Positions 1 through 10,262 of a stretch of 64,000 nucleotides of DNA are shown piece by piece (position 1 is the stretch's first letter; each line of letters begins with the position of its first letter). Origin of the DNA: Apricaphanius iberus (taxonomy: Eukaryota > Chordata > Actinopteri > Cyprinodontiformes > Aphaniidae). The translations under genes were made by a program, and so were the position numbers. The DNA lies in contig JAPXFQ010000364.1 of NCBI GenBank assembly GCA_028564705.1, positions 1,054,001 to 1,118,000 of the forward strand. The letters run 5' to 3'. The notes under the pieces are model-generated. The model was not told the origin of the DNA, made no database searches, and worked only from the letters and a program-made list of their open reading frames with translations.

Positions 1-285
1 GACCTAAATTGTTCCCTCTTGGGAGCTGCTTTGTGCTGTCCCAAATGCATTTACCTCTGTATAACTAAATGAGAACTTGTCCTTCCTGTTGAGTCTCCAC
101 TCAATTCTATGTCCTCAGAGATTCTGTTCATTTGGCCTCATTTTAAGTCATTTCAGGTTTGGGTCGGTGTAATGTAATTCCCATTCTTACTAAGTGCACC
201 ATCTGAGATGTCAATTTCCTAATGAAAGCTAAATAAATAATGTGTGGCTTTTTTTTTTCATTCTCAACCAAATAAAATACAGTAA

Positions 286-702
286 TGTGACAGTGTAGAG
301 GTCCTGTCACTATGGCTCCGTTTGATAATGTGCCCTGTCTGCTTGGCCACAGGTATATCCCTTTGGCTGACTGGTTAGCACACATGACTCTCACCCGGGA
401 GTGGCGGGATCGAATCCTGCCTGGCCCTCATTGTGTACCTCGCCACTTTTGACGTTGCTGGCAGGATCCATGTGATACTGGTAATAAGTCCATGGATTCG
501 AAATTGGTGGCACCCTGCGCGGAAGCACGAGGACGTGCTTGTGATAAGAGGGGGAGAGATGTGACAGTGTGGAGGTCCTGTCACTATGGCTCTATGGTTT
601 GATCATGTGCCCTGGCTGCTTGGCCACAGGGATAATTCCTTTGGCTGACTGGTTAGCGCGCATGACTCTCACCCTGGAGTCGTGGGATCGAATCCCGCCC
701 GG
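286..702 (+). mobile_element. TRIM-like mini-retroelement with tRNA-like terminal repeats
   Basis: Two direct repeats, 286-424 and 560-702, are about 90% alike by eye. Both start TGTGACAGTG and end in GCCYGG. They enclose only about 135 bp. A purine tract, aagagggggagaga, sits directly before the second copy, where a polypurine tract would lie in an LTR element. The 4 bp gtaa occurs just outside both ends (282-285 and 703-706) and looks like a target duplication. The last ~60 bp of each repeat resembles a tRNA: a box A-like TGGCTGACTGG and a box B-like GGATCGAATCC. No coding capacity is present. Against an LTR reading, the repeats do not end in CA and no primer-binding site was recognised. 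A tandem tRNA-derived SINE is the alternative. Confidence 0.5.
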
Positions 703-706
703 GTAA

Positions 707-2897
707 AAGACGATTTTGAACTATTTAATGACGGTAATGTTTAAATTAAATTACATTCTTGTGGACTTTTTCCATTTATTTCTATAATGTGTTTATATAA
801 TGACCCCTATCCTTTCAATTTGTGATAGTCATATCATATTTGCCTTGGTTTATGTGTTGCTACGTAGGTGAAAGCAAGTATAGGTAGAGCCTTGTGTCGA
901 CATCCTTCTGGATACAATTTCAACTTTTTAAACATTTTTCCAGTGGAAAAACTTGCAATTTATAAACGTTTTAAACTTTGTGAAATATTTTGTTATTCAA
1001 TGATATATAATTATGTTCGACTGTTTAAAAGATCTAGCACCGTGACAAGATTTTTGGCTTTTTACAGATTTCCTCTGTTATTTTTTTGGTTCTGATCACA
1101 AAAACAATTTTTATCAGACTATGATGCCTTAACTGAATAAAAAAGCAGTCTTAAAACTATGATTTTATTTAGTAAGCCATAACCTAGGTTTATCATTTTT
1201 AGAGGAGCTACATTGTCTGGTTAATAATAATTTGGAATAATTGTACCAATAACCTAATACTGAGATAATTATTAATGAAACTCAAATTGTCAGTGACAAA
1301 ATGAGCAAAATGGACCACCAGCTTCTTAACCTATATAAGAAATAATATTAAATATACCAGACTATCAGACTTTTTCTGAAGGAGGAATTACTTTACAGAT
1401 GTATCAAATCACACAACACTAAAAGAAGCACAGCGATTTTATCCCAAGTTTAAGAAATGTATTAACAGATTACTTACAAGCAGTCACAAAATAATTTAAA
1501 TCTAGTCTAAATAAAGCTAAGCTGCAGTTCTAAAGGATGGATCTATTCTATCAGGAAGACGGTAAATGAACGCGTAAGACCGGAATCAAAACAAATTGAC
1601 GTCACAGGGACACCAGAATTCACATGTGTACGTAGTGGTTACACACGTACACTTGTGGGGAACTGGGGAAGAGCAACAGAAAGACGCCTAATCAACATGT
1701 TGTGATCTTATTGATGCAAATGTAATCGGCCCAGGAAAGACAAAGAAGCTGCATGGTCTTACCTAGCTAGCCTTATTTTAGCACCCACACAAAGCTAATT
1801 GAATTCAAAGTCAAAACACAAAACAACACGCTGCTTATGTTTACGAATGGAATAAAAATGAATAACTAAACAATAAATACAATCAATAACCATTTCCAGC
1901 AGTAAACACATGCAATAGATCAACCTGCTAAAAACTTTGCTCCACCCAGGAATTAAGAAATTGGAACGCTCCTAATTTTGATGATTTCTTCAGTCCATGA
2001 TCAGATGATGACGTAGTTGAAAAAAACGCTGTTCTGGGTCAGAGATGCAGCTTAATTCGTCCACCTAAATTTGCGCTGAAAGAGAGAGAGGTTTTGAGAT
2101 GTTTGCAGCTGATGATATGTGGTTGTTAGGGGAATACGGGCACACAGACAGCTTCTTGGCTTGGACTGAATGGTGCACAGAGAAACAGAACCCTGGGGCA
2201 GAGTACAGAGTAATTCTTTGGGACCAGCCAGTAGAATCCAAAAAGGAAGGGGGGACTCATAGTGGTAATTCAAGTTTCCCTCTGTCTCAGCTCTGTGGCT
2301 AACTGAAGAGAATGGCCGGCTCGTCAGCTTGTCATCAAGATGGCCGCCAACCAATTGCCCAATGGGAAGCGGTTTGGGTCACTAAATGGCAACTGACCTA
2401 GCACAAGGAATGCTGGGAGACTGAGTTCATTTAATTTATCCTGAGGAAAGCCAACAGCTATCCAAACCAAGTTGCTACAAAATGAAATTGTAATTGCTAT
2501 CGTAAACGAAGTGTGGTTAACCACAATTTTTTGCTCTTCCCTAGCATTACTCTAAAGCTGGCTGACAACCTTAAGAAGGCTAATAGCAAGACAATATGTC
2601 TTGCTCTGTTGATATTCAGAAATAGACGAGAAACAAAGTAAATATGCATCTGCTGGGACCATCCATGAGATGGAACAAGATCTAAACTGCACACAGATAA
2701 AAAAAGAGAATCTCAGAATTCACAGCAATAACCCATGTTCATGAAAGATCCCAGGTAGGAGGAGTTTTACAGCTGGAATCTCCATGACATTATAGAGCTA
2801 CAAAACTTGACATGCAGCAGATTTCTTGCTTTTTTTCCGCACAGGTCTCATGCAGGTGAATTTCATCAGCTCACAGAGTAAAAGACTCCATCTCAGA
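707..2897. other. No gene recognised; AT-rich intergenic DNA
   Basis: About 2.2 kb without a recognisable gene, transposon end or tandem repeat. Open frames here are under 101 codons and lack recognisable motifs. It lies downstream of the pcdh9 3' end. Confidence 0.5.
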
Positions 2898-2985
2898 AGA
2901 ACCAGAATCAGCTTTATTCAACAAGTTTGGGCAAACGAACAAGGAAGTTGACCTTAGTTCAACTTTTGGACAGCCCTTTGTCTCA
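2898..2985. repeat. Interspersed teleost repeat fragment
   Basis: The stretch beginning agaatcagctttattcaaca and continuing through the 'acaaggaagttgacctt' portion resembles a repeat I recall as common in fish genomes (consensus like 'CAGCTTTATTGGCCAAGT'). Class not determined; no ends or target duplication seen. Confidence 0.4.
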
Positions 2986-3218
2986 ACCCTTTTTCACTAG
3001 GTCATTAGGGGAAAAAATTATTAATTGACTGAACATATATAAAAGGTCAGCTCACCTGAAAACAAAGTGGAAACTTTAAAGCATAATTTGCAAAGTTCTA
3101 GCACTCAGACAGAGACACTTTTTAATTCTAGCTTGATCAAATTAATTAAATAATTATTTTTGACTATGAGGCATATGAGGCTGAAGCAAGCAGAGGGGTA
3201 TCCTGATCTACAACTCAT

Positions 3219-3640
3219 TAATGGTGCATTCAGTCCGCAGGCTTTGTCAGCAATGGCAAGATTACATGTTAAGTCTATGTTTGAGGCTGCTGGAGGAGCA
3301 TTGCGGTTTTTGCGGACCTTTTCAAGCTTTTTCTGCATTTCAAGCTTCAAAGCTCATAGCGCTAGCAACGCAGAAGTTCAGCTAGTTGAACCGTTGACGG
3401 TTTTAACACTTTTGACGCAGCATGGCAACCAATCAGAGCGTCTCACTGTAGTGACGTTGCCCGACATCAATGCTGCTTAGCCAACCACGATCCGCAAGTG
3501 TTTAAAACATCCAGCAGAGAAAGGCTGCAAGCTTTACAAGCTTCAGCCTAAAAATGTATCATCTGTGTATATACACCGAACTGGTCGCTTTATGAGCGTT
3601 GATTGACGCTGACTAAGCTTCCAGTCTGAATGCACCATAA
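3219..3640. mobile_element. PIF/Harbinger-type MITE (416 bp) with TAA target duplication
   Basis: Terminal inverted repeats start tggtgcattcag at 3222 and end ctgaatgcacca at 3637. Similarity continues inward around an aagctt/gtcagc segment. The trinucleotide TAA flanks both sides (3219-3221 and 3638-3640). A 3-bp T-A-rich duplication is the hallmark of PIF/Harbinger, and the GGTGCATTCAG-type end is common in fish members. No transposase is encoded, so the element is non-autonomous. The 106-codon frame at 3160-3480 crosses its left edge and is not a credible gene. Confidence 0.8.
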
Positions 3641-4239
3641 TAGTCTCTGGGATAGGATATATTGACAGCAACCTAAGAAAGATATGAAAATGCAACTTGC
3701 TTCGATCTGAATGAGTTTGATGTTTTTAGGAGTATAAAAAGCAGCCATGGCTAAATCGTTTTAATATATTTCTACAGAGAATGTAGTAGAAAGCAAAGAC
3801 AGACTGAATGCAATTGTATAATTTCCAGTGTTCAAGTTGGCACCCCTTATTATAATAAATCAATAGGATTTCCATGAATACTAATTGTAGTTGAAGCAGT
3901 AGTTGGTGTAGGTGATAGGTTGGAACTGCTCAAGCCTTTGCCTTTGCTGCCCTTCCCTCGAGACGCTTGGTGGAAACTCTTTGAAGCTGAAAAGTGAAAT
4001 CAGTGGAAGATGTCTGAAGCTGAATGTTCACATTCTGAATAATTTTAAAAATGTAATACTATATACACAGGTGAAATAAAACAAATTTCAATATTGTGAC
4101 ATTTTATCTCTCATTTCTAAAATTGAAAATCATATTATATGCAGATTGCTGGTAAACAATGAATTTTATATATATGTATATATATGTGTGTGTGGCTTAG
4201 AGCGCCCTCACCTATGTCTGGCGTCATGCCGCTGTAGGC
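3641..4239. other. No gene; includes a TA/TG microsatellite
   Basis: AT-rich spacer between two Harbinger elements. A short TA/TG run lies at about 4167-4193. Nothing else recognised. Confidence 0.5.
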
Positions 4240-5272
4240 TTACAGTGTGTCCAAATCAAACGCGATAGGAGCGTCTAAAAAGCGCGTTGAAGCGTGTACA
4301 AAGCGAACTGGATGTGTTTAAAATATGGCATTTCCATGCGCGAACTGGCCTACAGTGGAGCTGGGGCTAGAGTGCAGCTGCCGGTGGATTATGGATTATG
4401 GTCTCCGAGCTGACGGAGGACAGAGTGGATTACGTGTTCAGCCTGGCCTCCAGTAGAGCTGTGACTGGGGGTTTGGTGAGCTACAGATACAGTCTAGCTA
4501 CGGCGGAGGCATCCATAGATACCAGCCAGCCTCTCATAAACACCGGCTCCTTGCCGCCTGGAGAACGTGACCTGCTCGTCCAGTTTGTGCCATGAAGGTC
4601 CAAGCTTCGCCTGCCGACACACCAACTACATTTCTGAGCAGCTGTCCATCTGTCTGCGGTTCGTAACAGTTTATAATATTTGAGCAGCGTGGGACGTGGT
4701 GCGGGAGCTGATACCAGGAAACCAGGTGAGGAGGCGTTTTCAAAGCTAAATTCTAAGCCGAGAGGTGCTTTTACAGCAACAACGGCTCTTTTAAGAGCCA
4801 CCCTCAAACCTCTTAAGAGCATTCCTGTCTAAATAGTTAATCGTATTTATATTTTTTTTATTCCTGTCTCTGCATAGAAAACAACTCGTGTCATGTAGCT
4901 CGGGGTGATTAGCCACGATGTTTATCGGTATTTCCTTCATGTCCTGCTGAGGCTGTGACTCCATGACAGTCACAGAATCACTGACACTCTGTCCTCTGAT
5001 TGGTTGTCGCGGCGCGATTTGACGCTGGAGTTCAGATTTTTCCAACTTGAGCGGTAGATGCCATGAACTCGAATGCACAAAATGCACCACATAAAAAGCA
5101 GCGCGAATTTTCCATCGCATCTGTAGCGCGAATTGTTCGCGCAAATCAGGCAGAAAAGCTTTTTCGCGACACAAATCTGCCAAGTCGCGCTTCATCGCGC
5201 TCCTCCATTGATTTTACATGTTAACCTGAAGCTCTAGTCACTCCTATCGCGTTTGGTATGGACACACCGTTA
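4240..5272. mobile_element. PIF/Harbinger element (1027 bp) with TTA target duplication
   Basis: The left end cagtgtgtccaaatcaaac (from 4243) pairs with the right end (to 5269, ...ggacacaccg). Both inner parts carry an AACGCGATAGGAG core. TTA flanks each end (4240-4242, 5270-5272). The interior is richer in G+C and CpG than its surroundings and has repeated gcgcgaa/ttcgcgc words near 5100-5200. Short open frames occur on both strands (plus 4398-4595; minus 4481-4822 and 4791-5195). I do not recognise a Harbinger transposase or Myb-like protein in them, so the element is probably non-autonomous. Confidence 0.8.
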
Positions 5273-5737
5273 GGCCGACAGAGGACATGGTGACCACTTT
5301 TTCTCACTGTAACATACTCCTACTACTCTCCAATTTAGTATTATTTTCTGTTACTTCAACTTTTATCTTCATATATGCTTTTTCTCTTAATAGAACTTAC
5401 GTTTGGCCTGGAGTTTTGTTAAGCTGTAAAGGAGGGCACCGATTGAGCTCTACTGACAACAACGTATAGTAATGTTCTTTTACTACAGATGACATACTTG
5501 GCCGTGTCTTTCTTTGTTTAACCTTGTCTTTCTCTTACACATATGCATTTAGTGATGTTTTGTTGTTACTGACTGTATGTGGTCTCTTTAATCTTGACTT
5601 TAAAACTGGTTTAGCTATGTTTCTTTCCTAACATCTAAAGGGGCTACAACTGCCATCCAAGTTTTGCTTTTCTTTTCCATATAAAGAACTCCTAGATCAC
5701 TCACTCAGTGTTTGTCTTTCTTTGTGTGCATTCTGTC
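5273..5737. other. No gene; T-rich spacer
   Basis: T-rich, C-poor DNA with no recognisable element ends or coding motifs. Confidence 0.4.
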
Positions 5738-5885
5738 TTCTTTAACCCCTAGCTGTTGGCCGATGGCCACTCAAACTGAGCCAGGTTCTGGTGGTCTCCT
5801 TCTGTTAAAAAGGAGTTTTCCTCTCCGCTGTTGCTACTTGCACAATCAGAATGAAGGATCGCTGCAAAGTCGACAACACAGTGTG
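5738..5885 (+). repeat. Teleost interspersed repeat, LINE 3'-end type
   Basis: The run containing 'gagccaggttctggtggtc' and 'aaaaaggagttttcctctcc' matches, from recall, a very common fish repeat with a conserved 'TTAAAAGGGAGTTTTTCCTT' core, usually the 3' part of a non-LTR element or its SINE partner. No target duplication located. Confidence 0.5.
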
Positions 5886-5915
5886 ACTGTCTACTGTCAC
5901 TATATGCTCATCAAG

Positions 5916-6180
5916 GCAGGGGCGGATCTACTGGGGTGGCATAAAAGAAAGCCTTGCCACCCCAGCTGCCACCCAAGCCAGCGGCTATGAAATCAATAAA
6001 TAGTTGTCTAAAGTCGGAAGTTAAGCGCATGAAGCAAATTTTTCCGACGACATTGAATGCAGCACGACGTAACCGTACACCAACTCTAGACGCTTCTGAG
6101 AGGCGGGAAGTGAGAGAGAAGCCGACCTGCACAGAAGGCAGGAGCACACCAGGAAAGACGAAAATATGCCATCTTACAAA
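5916..6180 (+). mobile_element. Possible hAT end (CAGGGGCGGATC type)
   Basis: The word ggcaggggcggatctactgg starting near 5916 resembles a recurring fish hAT terminus. It is followed by a G+C-richer stretch to about 6180 that differs from the flanks. No matching right terminus or 8-bp duplication was found, so this is at best a truncated copy. Confidence 0.3.
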
Positions 6181-7011
6181 ATAGAATATCATTTCTAGCT
6201 CAATGCCGATAGTTTTGTAACTATTTGAGGCAATAAAAATTGAAAATCGTAATTTTTGGAACATGTAAACTAAGTCAGAGAAGGTGAAATCTTTACGTTT
6301 GTCCTGAAAAAAAAAGTAAAATTACTTTAAATTCTACAGAAATGAAGCGACAACAAAGCCTCTGTATTTTTTTTCTTTTTTCACCAAAGACAAAGGTGAG
6401 AAACACAGAGAGTATCCTGGTGAGTAAAGTGGAGGGAGGAGACGACATGGAAGAAAAAAGAGAGGAGCGACAGAAAAGAGATGGAGGGAAAGGACGAGAT
6501 GATCAGGGACACGAGACAGTGCTTGAATGACACACCGGACAGGAGATAATTTGATCTAATCTCTGCAAATAAATATTTAAATTCATTTATCCTAATTACC
6601 AAGTTTACTTTATATTAGAAAGTACAGATTTTGAACATAATGAAGTTGAAATTAAAGGGATTTAAAAAATACATAATTTCTGGACTTTATTCATCCTTAC
6701 ATTATACAAATCCTGACATTATATACAATCCAAAAGAAATAGACCCAAAATCTGTTGGGGTAAACAATCAAATTGGTGCTATACCTTTGTTTATTACACT
6801 TGCTTAGACTTTAAACTCTTAGAATATGAAACCATAGTAAAAAAAATTATCTTAATTTTTCATTTAAGAAATAAAAAAAAAATTTGGCCAAAAAACTGCC
6901 AAAAACTTATAGGAATTTGATTTCTAACAAATACTTGTGCTCTTTGTGTGACAGCTACCTCCTTTGTTCTCAGCACATCATGATAAGAAAGGACAGCTGC
7001 AATACAGAAGC

Positions 7012-7051
<40 letters not shown>

Positions 7052-8018
7052 TGATTTTCTGCATATACATATATATATATATATATATATATGTATATGG
7101 CACGTTGAGGCCACACACTAGTGAGCCTCATTTTGACCTGTTTAGTGACTCCAAATCCACGTCTCCATGGGTTGATAAATTTGATTTCCATTGAAAACTT
7201 CTGTGTGTTTTTCAACTATGTAAAACATAAGATTAGATCTTGGATATTATTTTTTGGGGTTTCTTTGTTTTGTTTTTCTCTGGACCAGTGTACTTCATTA
7301 TCTTGTCAATTTGTAGGTAGATCTTGTACTGAGAGATTTTAGTCCATATTGACATGGTAACGTCACACAGTTGTAATAGTTTTTTTTTAGATTATTTTTA
7401 TCACAACATCTTCACTCTGCTCTCCTCCCTCCCTGTCTCGTGATTTTCTGCACCTGTCTCCAATCCCAGTCAACGCCTGGTCCAAATTTTATCTTTCTTT
7501 TTTCTCGTAATTCCCTCTGTGATCGATAAAGTATTTTTAAATTTAAATTAGAATATAAACCCTTCACTTCCTCTCTCTCCCCGTTGGATTTTACTGGTTG
7601 TTCATGTCACTCTGGTGTCCTATCTCTCTGTCATCATGATCATCATCATCATCTTTTCGTAAATATCATTGCACCTTACCTGCAGCTGCATGTGGATGTG
7701 CAGCCCGGACAAACAATTTCAAACTATTCCCTGTGAACCTGAAAAAAAAACTGCACACGGAAATCAGAGTAAATCAGTGGTTTTCTCAAATGTGAAGACC
7801 AGATGGTCTGGTTCTAGTAACCATATCCCATTTATGGTGTTCAGTTAGAACTTCAGCCATTTTTCTTCTTCATGTGTCGAAGCATATATGCATCGACATA
7901 CTGCCGGGTGACTCTAACATTATAAGTGTATACTTTATGTTTGCAATGGCTGTATGTTGACAAATGTTCTTGGTATGAAAGTAAAATGCTTTCTATTTTT
8001 TTTTTTTCCCATATCACT
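6181..8018. other. No gene; intergenic DNA with microsatellites
   Basis: AT-rich DNA, some of it low-complexity. Open frames through 6860-7215 are TA-repeat artefacts. Nothing coding is recognised. Confidence 0.5.
7012..7097. repeat. Interrupted TA microsatellite
   Basis: Two TA runs (7012-7049 and about 7066-7097) are separated by a 17-bp non-repetitive word. It probably arose from one locus. Confidence 0.9.
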
Positions 8019-8172
8019 GGTTCACAAAGCATGTGATGGACTGGCGACCTGTCCAGGGTGTACCCCGCCTCTCGCCCATTGACAGCTGGAGATAGGCACC
8101 AGCACCCCCCGTGACCCATTAAGGATTAAGCGGTAAAGAAAATGGATGGATGGATGGATGGTTCACAAAGCA
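8019..8172 (+). mobile_element. 128-bp 5'-truncated LINE/SINE tail with 12-13-bp target duplication
   Basis: The block from tgtgatggactggcgacc to the (ATGG)n tail is the 3' end of a very common fish non-LTR element, as I recall it: '...ctgtccagggtgtacccc ... ctggagataggcaccagc ... aaaatggatggatgg'. It is bounded by the identical word ggttcacaaagca at 8019-8031 and 8160-8172. The first g of the right copy may belong to the tail. That perfect duplication marks a target-primed insertion truncated to about 128 bp. Related copies lie on the minus strand at 18035-18155 and 62190-62470. Confidence 0.85.
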
Positions 8173-10192
8173 AACTATTTTGGAGTTACTCTAAAGTAAC
8201 TAATTGCATTTTTTCCAAGCAAATTTTGAAAACTATCTTTCCTAAACAACCCAATTATTCTGAGCTTGTTACACATGTAATTGTTTTAGACTTGCCACAG
8301 CGTTTGATCAAAGCAAATTGCCAGCTGGATTGTTGCTGTTTAGGTGCACACAGTATTTTTTGCCTTTTTACATGTTGAACAAAAAGAACAACACTCAACA
8401 TATTTTATTTGCATTACTTCATGCAAGCTAAGTGTGGTGCTCTTTGCAGTCCTTTGAGTTTTTCTATATAGGAGTAAAAAGAAACAACTGGTGCATGTAA
8501 ACTATGAAAATAAAATGTTTCTTTTATGAAAATCTGTTTGTTTCTCACTTTTGTTTGTGATATACCTATCATTGTACAGAAAATCACTATAGACTGAAAG
8601 ACTGTAGATTCTATAAATATATTAATGAATAAATAAATAGAATCCAAAAAATATATAAATAACTCTTGCACTGTTAACTTCTGCCATACCCCTAGTTTCT
8701 TGCGGTATATGGAAATATGTTCTTCTTTCACTCATATGGAAAAAAAGAGATGGAAGCATAAGAAAAGCCAAATAAAAAGTAACTTGATTAGAGGGAAAAG
8801 GGACTCAGTAAGACGGAAGAAAGTCTAAGCTCTTTAACTGGTGCTCCTTTGCATATAAATGAGAGATTAGACAGAAACTATATCTTAGTGCCTATTAGAA
8901 TACATATGCCTAATTACAATATATTCATAAAGTCAGAGTGTAATTTCCACAAAGGAGATTACAAACGAAGCACAAGGTCAGAAAAAAAGCCCCTTCTGTT
9001 CCCTCATATCATTAGGATGATGATGCTGATGCTGCAAAGAACATGACTCACGCTCATTGGTTCTCCTCAGAGATTATGGTGTTTGGGACTGGATGCAAAA
9101 CCAGTAATAAAAGCAAGATGAGTACTCATGAGTTTTATGTTCTTAAAGAAAATGAAAATATGAAATTAAAACAATAGTTCATTTAAACTTTGAAAATTAT
9201 TCATGTTTATGAGTTATAACTGATCACCACCCTCATTTTATTTAAACTGCGACAGTTCCATGAAAATGTTAAAACTGGTTCAGTTTTTACACTTTGTCAT
9301 TTCAGTTAGTTCACTCTTATTCTTCAAATACATAATCTAAAACATTTTAAAAATTAATAATTAAACAATTCTAACATAATTTGTCAAAAGATTTTGATTA
9401 TGAGTTAAGGGAGACTTTAAAAGGCTGCATCACATTGCAAGACAATAACTAAAGTTACTTCTTTATGCTCTTGTTGTTTTTTTCCAATATACACCTTTGC
9501 TTCTCAAATGATGTCTTTTCAAAATAAACTGTCAAATTGAAAATCACAGAAAATTCCTTTCTCAGCTAGTAAATGTCTAAAAGCTCTTATGTCTGGTAAT
9601 GCTCTGTCACGGTCTTGTCATTTGAATTTTAATGGATCTTACTTATCTATGTCCTGTCTTTCAGGTATTCAGAAGTCCTTGGATTAAATAAAATGAAATC
9701 ATCCCCAAAGCCAGACCAATTAGAGCTAATTCTATTTTAATTCGGCCAAAAGGTGACTTGACATGAGGCATTTCAAATGCCGGCAGGCTGGAAATAAAGG
9801 GTTTCAATTATGGAGATAATATATGAAAAGTATAATCTTTCATGAAACTGATAAATTTGAAAGAAGTGAAGAAATGAACAGAAAAATATAAATCACTAAA
9901 AATAGGTAACTTGCATTTTTGAATCAGCTCGTCTTTATGTGTAAATATTCCAAGGTAAATTTGTATAATACTCTTCTTGTCCGTGGACTATATCAGCAAG
10001 TGTTTATTATATTGCATTATTGGGTAATATCATATATCAGTATAAATGTTCTTAAGAATGTCATATGCTTTTTTTACATATTCATCATATTCATATTTCT
10101 TTCTATAATACTAAATTACTAAATGTTTTCTTTTAGTAATTCTCTGTTTTAATTTTCTCACTTTTGTCATGTATTTGGTTTCTTTACCACTT
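8173..10192. other. No gene recognised
   Basis: Two kilobases of AT-rich DNA. Frames at 8414-8731 (minus), 8849-9046 and 9919-10122 are low-complexity or unconserved-looking. No element ends found. Confidence 0.5.
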
Positions 10193-10262
10193 AATCATGT
10201 GAAGCACCTTGGATTGCCTTGTGTTGAAAGTTTGCTATATAAATAGAAGTGCCTTGCCTTCT
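10193..10262 (+). repeat. LINE 3'-end type repeat
   Basis: The run gtgaagcaccttggattgcc followed by 'tgctatataaatagaagtgccttgcc' matches a recalled fish LINE tail (GTGAAGCACTTTG ... TATAAATAAA ... TTGCC). Very short; no upstream coding remains. Confidence 0.55.

Noticed and set aside
363..424. Functional tRNA gene
   Set aside because: Box A and B words are present, but acceptor-stem pairing and a clean anticodon loop are not. The sequence is repeated inside the TRIM-like element.
1597..1604. TGACGTCA full CRE palindrome as a promoter element
   Set aside because: A single 8-bp word in 64 kb with no adjacent gene start or other promoter sign.
3160..3480. 106-codon plus-strand ORF
   Set aside because: It crosses the left border of a Harbinger MITE, so part is flank and part is transposon. 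No domain recognised.
4791..5195. 134-codon minus-strand ORF with LADLCREK-like start
   Set aside because: It lies wholly inside the 4243-5269 Harbinger element, over CpG-rich repeated gcgcgaa words. No transposase motif.
6860..7215. ORFs with long Tyr-Ile runs on both strands
   Set aside because: Translations of TA microsatellites.
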